From: Hydractinia symbiolongicarpus
Taxonomy: Eukaryota; Cnidaria; Hydrozoa; Anthoathecata; Hydractiniidae
Reading direction: 5' to 3'
Assembly: GCF_029227915.1 (NCBI RefSeq)
Contig: NC_079884.1
Location: 22,136,001-22,196,000 of the forward strand
Length of the DNA stretch: 60,000 bases
The position numbers and the translations under genes were made by a program. The notes under the pieces are model-generated. The model made no database searches. It was given only the letters and a program-made list of their open reading frames with translations, and had not been told where the DNA came from. Below, piece by piece: positions 1-12,400 of the stretch. The number at the start of each line of letters is the position of its first letter. Position 1 is the first letter of the stretch.

Positions 1-58
1 AGCATTAAAAATCTGTTGAGCGTCCAGAATAACGTTCTTAAGAAATCGATATCTGTAG

Positions 59-427
59 GAAGCTATTCTTATTCAAGGTCTTTCATACGTTGGAGGAATG
101 TGTGATAACGATAGATCAGCTTCTATCATCGAAGATGATGGGTTTGGTGCAGCATTTACATTAGCCCATCAAACAGGACACAGGTAAGGAAATCACATTA
201 TTTGAAAAACGAGAACGGTGAAAGGAGTAGCAATCTGAACATATGATGGAAATAATTATTTCATATTTACATTTCATATATATCTCTTACAGTCTTGGTA
301 TGGATCATGATGGTGTAGGCAACACGTGTGGACGAAGTAAACATATTATGTCAACAAATGGTGGTAGAGCAGAGGATGCTTACCATTGGTCTGCATGTAG
401 CATTGATTATCTACAACAGTTCTTAAG
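59..427 (+). other. Zinc-binding site of the ADAMTS metalloprotease domain, Glu to Gln
   Basis: Two exons (59-183 and 293-427) join AG+T to give HQTGHSLGMDHD. The three zinc-ligand histidines, the glycine and the following Asp of the reprolysin HExGHxxGxxHD signature are all present, and IMS of the Met-turn follows 17 residues after that Asp. The catalytic Glu codon is CAA (Gln) instead of GAA or GAG. In this family that Glu activates the water molecule, and Glu-to-Gln is known to abolish activity, so the fold and zinc binding are probably kept while proteolysis is lost. A one-base sequencing error cannot be excluded from this window. Confidence 0.9.
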
Positions 428-3400
428 GTTGTTAATAAACGCCCTGTTTAGGATAATTTTTACTATTTTTTGAAAGATTTTGCAGAGTTTTAATTTTGGT
501 TAATTTTTTTGATTTCTCTTAATATCGTTAGATGTTTTTACTTCATTTTTGCAGTTGGTGTATTAGTCAATTTATTTTGCACTATGTAAATCTGACTTAA
601 AAAAAACATACATAAGGAGAAAATAATAAAATAAAGTTATTTCACTAATTCTTTCTTGGTAAATCTGTCCTTTGCTAGTTGAAAAAGGCTCCCCTTCATT
701 CGCATTTTTTCTCCGGTATGTTCTAATTTAGACTATTCAAAATGCATCAACCCTTTCTTGGTAATGTCATTGCACATGGAGCAGTTCTTTTTACCTGACA
801 ACAACTGGTAAAGTTTTCTTATATTTCTAGAAAAGAGCAATCCAAATGTTTGGACAATGACGCTCCGCGAGATAAAAGAGAGGAAATATCGACCTACAAA
901 AATCCTGGCGATATATACGATGCAGATACACAATGTCGATACGCGATAGGAGATAAAGCAAAACAATGCTACGAAGATGATACAGATATGGTAAGGGTAT
1001 TTTCAGTAACAGAAGGAAAGGAAAGTTGACCGATATTTTCAATGACCACCTGTGTTTACAAATCAATCACCATAGCAACAGCGTGGCGTCATACTATAAA
1101 AAAATTGACTATTTAATAACTACTAATTAAAATTGATAAAGAAGTTTTAACTCCTAAACGGTATACTTGAGAAGCTATCACAAATTCTTGGGTAGGAGGC
1201 TTTTTTATACCCCTTTTCCACTCCCCAATCTAAATAGAGTTAGCAACAAAAAACAAAACGTCCATGTGAAACATCATTTAATACCTAATCTCAGTTTTAG
1301 TGTTTATTGGTTTGGCACATCATACAAAAATAGCATGCCAGGCGACTTATTATATGGCTACTACGTTTGTAACTATAATTTGAGAGCCAGATTTTTATTA
1401 TCGCTTTAAACTTTACTTATATATCAGCATATATTTTTTTCTTTAGATATGTGCAGAATTGTTGTGCTTCAACCCTCTTCATAATAATTGTACCCGGATC
1501 GGAAAACCGGCGATGGACGGGACACCGTGTGGCGAGGGAAAGGTAAAGTGTTATTTTTTTTTTCTTATTTGACGTTGTAAAGATTAACGTACTGCCCTAT
1601 GTTTATATTGTGCAATCAAACCTGCTTATAGCAGACAACTGACCGTACCAAATAGTTTCTTTCATTCCGCGAATTTTCACTATAGACAGGGTTAACACTA
1701 ACACTCGTGTAACGATTTTTACGGTTAACAAAGTAATAAGAGATAGAAACAGAAGCTGAGGTTTTTGTAATATGCTTTCGTAAGCCCCATAGCAAAAATC
1801 TGGTTGCTTTCAATTTTCTTTCATAATTACCCATTGTAAAGCTTATCTGACATTTTAATCTCTTTGACATTGTAACTAAATTTTGTCAAAAGATAAAATG
1901 AGTTGACATCATATCTGTGGAAATTAAAAATTGGCAGCAAAACTGTGATGACTTTAGGCCGGCGCATTCGATACAACAGAATACTTAAAATACCACTTTG
2001 TCTCCTCTAGTGGTGCAAAGAAGCGATTTGTGTTGAGAAGGGAATTCGTGATGATCTCGTTGTGGATGGTGGATGGACACAGTGGTCTGGTTTTCAGCCA
2101 TGTTCGAGGACGTGTGGAGGAGGGATATCGTATCGTGAAAGGGCGTGTCAATCACCCAAGTTAATATCTATTTCATATTTTCTCGCTCTTTTGTTTAGTA
2201 GTCAGCTAATTCGGTTTATATCATTTAATTTTTTATTTATTTATTTTCTGTTTGCAGGCCAAAACATGGGGGAAAGTACTGCGAAGGAGAGTCAAGAATG
2301 TATATTATTTGCAACAAAGAGGTATGATGAATTGTAGCCAGGACCGAGAACACTTGCAATAATGTGAAGGCAATGTGAATGTTAACACTCTTTAACAACG
2401 AACAATTTGAATTTCGGTCCTGCTAGAACTTTAGTTTTTGTCAACCGTAATACAAAACTGAATCGATAGGTCTTGAAAAGAGCTTTCTAATACACCCAAA
2501 CTTGACCTATTTCGATCATTAGTATCGAATACAACCACAGAAGGTAGGCAGATTTCTAAATACATATTTTAAAAACAATAAATTTACGACGCCGTGAAAG
2601 AATTAGGGAAATTTAGGTAACATCGTGAAATCAATTACGAAGCTTCCCTGATGCAACATATTTGTAGAATCTTGATTCAACGAGAACTGATTTTTGGGAA
2701 ATAGCCTTTTTTCATTTTTTTAAAAATGATGTTCATATTATCATACTGCTTTTATCCTGAGTTTAGACTTATCTTCTTTAGGTGTCTCGTTCGCAAAATT
2801 TTAAATTACTTATTTGCAAAATTAAATCTGAGCACTAGAATACAATATCACTGAGAAGGCAATTTGCGGAAATTAAAAACGCAAAGTTTAACACGAAAAC
2901 TTTCAAAGTGATACTTCGACTTCTTTACAAGTCATGAAATGAAAATCCGGTAAAAAAGATTACCGCTTGTGAAATTCAGGAAAATAAATTAAAGACAGTA
3001 AATTAAAATGTGTTTGGTGCCTCTGTATATCTTTTCCGGTGGATTAAAAGATTCCACTTTAGCCGGTAGAAATCAATAATTTTTTGAAGAGTCGTGGTTT
3101 CTATAATAACAGCCATTGTTTTTGATTCTTATGCAAGTCTTCAAAATTAGTTTTTTTTTTGCATTTCTTAACTAAACTTCGATGAGTTTAGAACAGGAAA
3201 CTTGAAGTAACAAATTATGTAGGTAATCACATACATAACCTTTCATATTGTTTGAGCCTTGAACAATTTTTAAATCTGATAAAAAAGACTTTTTGATTTG
3301 TTTATTACAGGACTGTCCTGCTCAATCTAACTTTCGTCGCGCACAATGTGAAAACCAAAGTTTATCTTACTACGAAGATCATCTACTAAATTGGACATAC

Positions 3401-6400
3401 ACACAGAACGAGCCAGGTTAGTATATTCATTCATTGTATACCACCATCTTCCCTCAGAACTTCCATTTTTTTCTTACATCGTGGCCCAGGGTAATTGTAT
3501 ATGTAAGCTTTTTCATTTCACATAAGAATCGTTTTAAATTACATAATCGAAGCTATAAAGTCGCATGTGTCTAATTTAAACCCTAAAAGTGCTTTCCACT
3601 AACGTATTCACGGTCGCAGCTGCCAAAGTTTGAATGTCGGTGACGTTGAAAAGTTGACCGTCTGCAAACGCTTAAATATTGACGTGGGTCAACTTTCACA
3701 GGTGCCAAGATACATGCCGTGTGGCCAGAAAAAAATTCAATCCGTAGCTCCAAATACCAAAATATTAATAGAAATCACCCTACGCAGAATTTTTCACATT
3801 TTTTGATGATTTTTTAACATTTAAACCTGACCTCTAGCCTGTTGGACCATTGATTACTTTGTTTACATGTAAAAACAATTTAATTCTATTTGTATGGGCC
3901 CGAATGTTAATATGAAAATTAAGTCATTAGGCCATTTTATGGGATGTCGGTTTGTCACTTTTTGACGGCAATTTATCACACGATGTGTGGCTAAAGTCAG
4001 TATCTATCTATTTTTTAGAAGCCAGTTGTGATCTGAAGTGCATGTCGACGAAAAATAATCTCGTCACAAAACTATTTGGCCACGCAGTAGATGGTACAGA
4101 ATGCGCAGTTTCAAATATACCTGGTCGATGTGTAAGAGGGGAGTGTAATGTAAGTCAAATAAAACTAGGTTGAAACAAACCATACGTTTCGTGTTGTTAC
4201 TTTTTTTGATTTTTGCGAAGATTAATTTTCGCAAATTTTGCGAATTTTATCCATATTCGCGAATATTTGTATGCGCGAAAATTCTAGGAATAGTTAAGTC
4301 AATTTGCGAAAATATGTCTTCTTGAAAACCACTTATCTGCTAAAATTAACTTCGTAAAACTTTTTTTTTCTTCTAGCTTTTCTCGGTAAATCTTCTTTTT
4401 TTTAGTACATAAAAAATTATTGTGATATTAGCAATTAGTTCAATTAAAGGCTACTTAATCTCAATAAATAGGCTTGAAATAAAATTGCGAAAAAGTACTT
4501 AATTCGTAAAAATAATTCTTTGCAATAAAACCTTAAAATTCTTCATTCGCGAAAAAAACCTCGCGAAATATCGACATGACTTAATCTCCGCAAAATGCTT
4601 TTTTTTTTGACCTCGTGAAAATAAGTGTTTGGAAAATCAATAAACTTAATAGTCCATCCCAAGTTAAAAAATACTCCCTTGTTTTAGACCGCTGGGTGTG
4701 ATTTAGTACTTGGCTCCACCCAACGTAAAGATCGTTGCGGTGTGTGTGGCGGAGATGGAAGCACTTGCGCTGAAAAAATAGATCTTAACCAGAATCCATT
4801 GGCTGTGTCCCGATCAATCAATAATGCCGAAATAGTCGATAAATTGGCTATCCTAGAAGAAAGTAAGTCAACTTGTTTTGATAATAATATTGACGGAGAA
4901 TATTTACGCAGTTGTTTCTGTACATGCACTTGTATTTTAATATTCCAAGAAATATTCCAATCCTTTATTACACACAGGATTTGCTAACCATGTTAAAAAC
5001 TATGTGAGCTTAGACTGGTTATAGATTTGCATAAGTAAACTCATATCCGACTTTCGTGGATTTTTGTAAATTTTTCCATATGTGTTTTGTTCCATATGTC
5101 ATTTTCCAAATCTTCCACAAACATAACTAGTAATGATAGGAATTGCATTCATTACAAACAACAGTTATCATTCTTTGAAACATTATTCCAAATTGTCTTG
5201 TATTGCTACTGTCGTCCAGAACAGAAAGGGAAAGCCGGGTTTTTTTACTGATAATATACAGTGAATTTCTCTGTAACCAGCAGCCTTGGCCTGATCCCAA
5301 CATTTCTCAGTTCTGTTGCACCGAAGAACACTACACTACAACGCCTGCACGCATCAAGCAAAATAAGTTTTTGGTATCTGCCAACACAAGTATGTTACCA
5401 AACAAGACTCTTTCAATGTTTTAAAATGCTCTCCGTAACACACGCGAGTAGAGTACTTGTGAATATTTATGTTTTAACTCTTACAGAAGATCGTCTTTGT
5501 ATTATCAACAATATCTAAATGGTATTAATTTTTGCGACTATATAATTTCACAGATCGAAAAAAATTATAATTCGCTGTTAAAAGTTTTAGCCAATGATTC
5601 TTTTTAAAAAAACTTATTGGGTATGGAATTTATCGAATGACCTTTTAAAATTAAAAACATGACTTTTCCAGGCCGGATATTTTGAGGGTTCAAAAGGCCG
5701 GGTATAAAAGGCAAGAGATTCTAAAAGCGACGAAGAAGACGTCGTATTGCGCCAAAACTTGGTACAAATGTGTGTTAGCACATTGGAGGAAAATAGGTAT
5801 AAAAAAATATGGATGACGTCATTCAGTCTATGATGATGTCATCATTTTTTTAAACCTGAGAAGAGAGTGAACCTTGAGAAAACAAAAAAAAGGTTTGCAA
5901 ACAAAATAACTTAAATTTCTTTTCCTGCCCGCTTGTCAACTGATAAGTTAACATAACAACAGACAAAGTTATAAAAAAAATTCGGAGAACCCGAATAGGG
6001 TTAACGGAATTGCTATTATAATCATTACTTGTAGAGATTACAGCGACAGCATTCTCCGTATAATAACATTGCCTTCCTTTAAATCGATGATTTTTTATCG
6101 ATTACCACATTATGCGGGATTGACCATCGAATGCATATTGTTAGCATATGTAGGTATTTTTTTAGTAGATCCAACCTTATGTCCAATCTGAAGACACACA
6201 ATAACGTTGACATTCATACCCGTTATTTCAAAATAATTTAGAATGCTTGCCAGTCAATGTTTGTTAAGCCCGTTGGGTCTTTTTAGGTGAGGATGTGCTT
6301 AATGTATGCTTAATTTAGTTGGTTTATCAAAGGTTATTAGAGCATCCAGTTACGGATTAAATCATGCATAATTTTGTTCGTTACAATGATTTTAAAAACA

Positions 6401-9400
6401 TTTCTACGAGGGATGTTCATAAATTGAAATAGGTGGTATTTACTGAAATCAAGTGTTGCCATCTTTCCCCTTCTGTTAGATTACTAAGAGTAATTACATT
6501 GACTGTGATTTCATTTGTCTCTTCTTCTAGAACGCAGCCATCACATGCAGAATGTCGCGAAGAAACTGATCGAATTGCGCAACATTATGAGAGAAGTTGT
6601 GAAGAAAAAATGTGATGATGATCCAGAATGTATTGGAAAATTTGATATCAATTCATTTAGCAAGAAAGAGAGTGTGGAATCGGTTCCAGGAAGGTTTCAG
6701 TGGGTGCTAATATCGAGCGGGTGTAGCGTGTCCTGTGGAAGAGGTGAATACGTTTTTCCTTTTTTATTTTAGCTGTTTAGACTTGTTGGAGAAATTTGGC
6801 TCTTAAATAGGACAAAAACACTTTAAAGACAAAACAAAACAAGTACAGTAGTCTCTCCATAACTTGAACATTCACCGAGGCAAAGAAAAGTTTGATTTAT
6901 TTAGATTTTAAGATTTCAAAAATTTTTAGTAAAACGAGTAAAAATACTGAGGCAGGTGAATTTTGAAGCTCTTTACTTTTTATTTTTTTTCTGTAAAAAG
7001 AAGTCCGTTTTGTTTAGGGTTTTTAACCGGTTCCCGGGTTAACAAGCTTTCTATATTTAATACAAGCTTGCGAATTTCGCCCCCATGTATACGGAAAAAG
7101 AGTTTTCTACTTAAAAAACTTTACGAGAAATGGAAAATTTCTACTTATAGAGAGAAATTCCTCCGAGGGACCGATAAATTTGTTCGACCAACCAAGATGT
7201 TCTAATTATCGAGTATTCTAGTTAACAAGAGTCATATATATGATTTCTTTTTATTATGATCGAGAATTTGAAATCATACCTAAAAGTTACCTAAGCTCAT
7301 CCTGGGAGGTTCTTTTTTTCTATCGTCCTAGGATAATCTAAGGAGATTGAAGCATATTTTTTACTTGCGATATTTACCAAGCTTTCTACGGATTATTTTT
7401 TCATATGTTTACCCCTATTAAACATGCATTTCATATATAAAACCTTTATATTTAGGAAACGAAGTTATGTTCCCAGAATGTCGCAGAGTGGATGATGGGA
7501 CGCCAGTTGCGCGTTTATTTTGTAACAGTGCTAACAAACCACTGACTCTGTCAAAAACCTGTGATCGATCACCCTGTCCGCCGAGGTATGTCGTCCGCTG
7601 TTTTAAATGCGCATGATCTGTAATACTTTGTTTTACCAATTCATCGAGCAAAAGTCACAAATTCGCATATTAATTTAAAATGGTGTACTTCTACGAGGGT
7701 CAAGAATACACCACGATATCAAGATTGACAGGCGAATTTAAAATGCTAAACAAAAAGTTTCAGACTTGAAGCGACTTATTAATATACACAATTTCGCGAG
7801 AACAAATTTCGTGAAATCGACCTAACCAAAGGTTTTTTTCTTCCACTTAGGTATATAATAAGAGGTATGACTAAAAATTATTTTAAACACATTGATTTTC
7901 TATGGCATTCTAATTATGCTAGTTTTCAACCCGTGGAAGCATCCACGGGGTCGCACGTCCTTTATATATCGCATTTAGTATTTCCGTAACAGACGGACAA
8001 AAAGACAGACGACGGCTATTATTAAAGAGACTAACCTTCTCTTTAGTTGGAAAATTTCAAAATGGTCATCTTGTACGCGATCTTGTGGAGGAGGGACAAA
8101 AAGAAGGAGCGTGTACTGTGTGGTAAATGTTGGTAAAGAAGAGTATGTTTTATCCACAAGTCAGTGCGATGTGGAGGAACAGCCGAAGCGTTTATCAGCA
8201 TGTAATCTAAGTCCATGTCAAGCAGAATGGTTTGCTGAACCATATGGAGCGGTACGTATGTTGTGAATTTATCCTGACTGTGGTGCGCTTATCAACGATA
8301 ACGGGTGCGCTTATAATCGAGTAGAAAGAAATGCAAGGGAAATCGAAAGAGTAACTAAATAATTTGTGTGTTGCCCTGTAAAGTTCACATGAAGTAAATA
8401 TGCTCTAGTGTCTATCCTCCTTAATCTTCGTCAGTTGTTGAATCATCAGAATAATCAGAATGATCATCATTCTGTTCGTACTCAACACTCTGAATCATTC
8501 TGAACTCTCGTCACTCGTTAGGTGTCAATTGCTTTCAATATCTCCTTTCTCTAAACTCGCTTATCTAACGGTGCGCTTATAAAGAGGATTTAGTGCACTT
8601 AACTACGGGTGCAATTATCTACGGGTGCACTTAACTACGGGTGCGCTTGATTACGTCATTTTACATCTACTATGGGAGACAGCATTGATCCTTTTACAAT
8701 GAAAAAACAACAACACGAAATCGAATATTTGCTTCATTAGCAACTTTTTTTCGAAAAACTGCAAATACTGCACAGTGTCTGTAAACCGCGAAATATTTTG
8801 ACATCAAACAGTTTGATAAGATATTTCATCACAAAAAGCTTATAATAGTAATCGGAATTTCTAAGTGTCGCTATAACAAAACTAGTTTGAGGTTTGAGGT
8901 ATCTGCAACATCGCTGCAACTTTTTATTTCAGTGCTCAACCTCGTGTGGTGTAGGCGTGCGTACAAGATCTGTGGTTTGCAAGAAAGTAGATTTAACAAC
9001 AGGTAGCTCCACTGTTCTATCTGATAACGCTTGTTCTCACGCACCTGTACCAGAAACAGAAATGATCTGCAATGCACACAACCCTTGTCCTGGAGCAGGT
9101 AAGATTTCCCCTCTCTGATGAATAAAAAATGTTATAAAAATTCCATTTTTACGATATTGCCTTAAACTTGCCATAGATGAATGCGGCAGTGTGTGGACAG
9201 ACGCCCGTGGAAATATAAGCAGCCCGTCATATCCGAATTACTACAGTGACAACCAAGAATGTGTACATGCAATCAAAGCAGACGAAGGGAAAATTGTCAC
9301 CTTGAAATTTCATGAGTGAGTACACTATCTGTTTTACTTGAGGTTAGGAGGTTTTACATCAAGAAGTCATTCTGCTTTTTATATTTACTAGGGTGTACTA

Positions 9401-12400
9401 TGGATAGTTCGGGATAATGGTAACACTCTGACAAGCTATTTTCAGCGCAGAGAAAAAAAATCTCTTCTGGGCGTATTCGTTTTCGCGCAATAACAATATA
9501 AACGCATTTTGCGCGTATTATTTCTCGCACATATTAAAAGTTCACCGCATATAACAAGGAAAAAAATAGCAAAATTAGGGTTTTGACAAATAGATAAATG
9601 TTTCTTAAAAAAGGCATATTTTCAGAAGTAATAATTTTTTCGCGCCCTTCACAAAAGTTCATTCCTCAAATTTTCGAATATTGCACCCGGTGAAATCTTC
9701 CACGAAAATTTCGTTATTGCAGCAAAGAACTATAAGTTAGTTATAGGCATGTTGTATATGTAGCGTTACATTTTGTTAATGTGATGCGCTTGTTCGTACT
9801 GCCTTGGTTCCATGCTGTAGCCTCTCAGTCGTTCATGTACATATTATTACGTATATATTTTTGAGTTTGATCATTATTAAGAAAAGAGTTGAAAGTAGAA
9901 GCATTGTTTTTAAATTACATAAAGTACACAAATCTTTCTTTTTAGTATGGACATCGTAGCGGCTCCTACGCAGTTCTCTGGTCCAAAGTGTCTTGGCGAC
10001 TTTCTACGTATCACAGATGGCAAATGTTCTGAAATTGGAATACGCCCATCTGTCAAATTATGCGGCAAAGATGCGCCTGGTCAATTTGTGTCGAGCGGAA
10101 ATGATTTGTGTCTGAAATTTGTAAGCGATCAATCATCACACGGTCAAGGGTTTTCGTTGAGTTATGCAATTGAAGATAAACCAATTGAAGAACAACCTGT
10201 ACGAGGTAAGTGAGGAGGAGGGTGAAATGATTCGGCCTAACTAATCGCCATCACATTAAGAGTAAAAACTGGGGAGAGAGACAAAATGCTTAAACACGAA
10301 AAAATGTGAACAATTGAATCGTTGCTCAAACAATATTAATAAATTACAAAACAATTATTTTAATAAAAGATAAAATTATTTTCACTTAATATTCGGATTT
10401 GTTTTCGCGAAAATTGGTTGGAGAACTAAAAGCCGCTAATTCGTAAAAGTTATAAACAAAAAATCATACTGAATATTCCTAAAAAATCAATTTTACAAAA
10501 TTTTCCCAATCTTTTAATTCGCGAAAAAATTGGCGGATTTTAGGACTCGCTAAAGGTTCTCCTATTAAAGTTTTATACACATGAGTGAGACCTCATATAT
10601 TAACAACGTATACTACAATTACAAATATGTGCTAGAAAATCCTTCAATAGGACTAGCAATGCACATCTGACAATAAAAATTTCGGTGAAAGGAAAATGAC
10701 ACGTGCAGTTCTGTGTAATACCACATAATATTCTTCCTTGATAAAAAAAAAAAAAAAAAACTGTTACTTATCAAATAAGGTGCGATCATCGCAAAAATTG
10801 GTGTTCATGGCGTGCCATCGTTACACTTCTCAGCATCACAGCATTTGACGGTACATTTTTCTAGTTGAGCTCCAGACGCTCCCTTACACAGGTTACCATC
10901 ACACATCTCCTTCGAAAGACAAGTTCGGGTAAACTCTTCAAAGTTTGTGCCCAATCGCTTGCTGTATATGTAACCACATCTATTCGCGTCGCCGTAACAA
11001 TTCATTGCAAAGTCAGTACTACATTCCTCCCAATTGATGTTGCTATAACAATCGTAGCACATAGAAGCAGCGTCTAAAAAAAACTGACGATCTGTATCTT
11101 CGCGCGACTTTTTCGAATCGACCTCACAAATTCAAATTTCGAGCTACAATCTTGGTCATAATACTTTGAGACCAGACAGCTAATTTTAAAGTTCGCCACC
11201 ACAAGTAATTGCGTAGGCTATTTCTATATTACATTCGCACATTTCGAACTTGTCAAATCATATGTCAATGTTTAGAGTAGACTTAGACTCAGGTTATTTA
11301 GTAAAGTCCAAATTCTTAAAATGTACTAATTGTTGCTGACGTCAGCATGGTCATATTTCGCAAATTTCGGGGCCTTCGTGGACCGTGGGAAGTAGATTAT
11401 TTCGATGTGTGGGTGGCTAGAGAATGGGACTAGCAGCTTTTCAACGCCTTCTACCTGCCCTACGTGTGTGCAAAAGTAGCGAATTTGCAGCCTACTGGCT
11501 CCAGAGGAATGAATGTGTGACAGTGTTGTCCATATTTAAACAAGAAGAAAAAATACCATTGTGTCAATATTTGTCTAAGATTGCAGACAAATTCAAACCT
11601 CGTTAGGCCACTCTCTAAGAGAATAACACAAACATCTTTTTGAGAAACAAAAGTTGCAAATTAAGACATATTTCCATATTTTCCAAAAAAATCAAATGGA
11701 ACTGAGCTGCAAAATCAGTACAATTTAGTTGGTAATTCTACCACACCTCTGTCATATGAGCATGAGGTAAAATTATGTCTCAATCGTGGTTTACATTTGA
11801 ATGATCGGAGCCTAGATATATACCCATATTGAACAGTAAATACACGAGTGAATTTGTTTTCCAATGTTTGGCTAAGCTGTAGTATAACAGCTGAAGTAAG
11901 CTATATCTAAAGTAGATCTAAGGGACTAGCTACAAGAAAATATGAAAATTAATGTAAGACGTTTTCAGCCTTACTTATGAATGTTTATAACGTGTTTATG
12001 TTTTCCTTATGTTCAAAATCTCTCTATTTGACAGCACAAAAACTTATTGAAGAAAATACAGTTTAGTTTGTCACTAGAATAGACACTAGCCTCACAATAT
12101 TTGATTACACGCAATGAAGTTTCATCGTGAAAAATGGATAGATATATATAAACCGCTCTCCTGGTCTTACCTGAACGAACAGCAAAATACAAAGCAACAC
12201 AAATTATTAAATACAGTTTCATGACCATTGCTTTTTCGTCAAAACTTTTCATCACCCTACAAAGTTTTTTTTTACTCCACAAAGTTCTGTTCTCTAACCT
12301 TATGTTTTTTTCTTTTTTATTTCATTCTTTTTATTTAATAATTAAAATTATTTTTTGTATTCACATGCTGATAACATATATATTACGTTTATTCACCATT

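Noticed and set aside
4863-6530. Hidden ADAMTS spacer exon (frames near 5203-5518)
   Set aside because: No cysteine or strand pattern of a spacer and no matching splice phase; direct joining of 4862 to 6531 restores frame.
10805-12228. Venom-type three-finger toxin
   Set aside because: The Ly6 fold is shared by many non-toxic proteins; nothing in the sequence or its context supports a toxin role.
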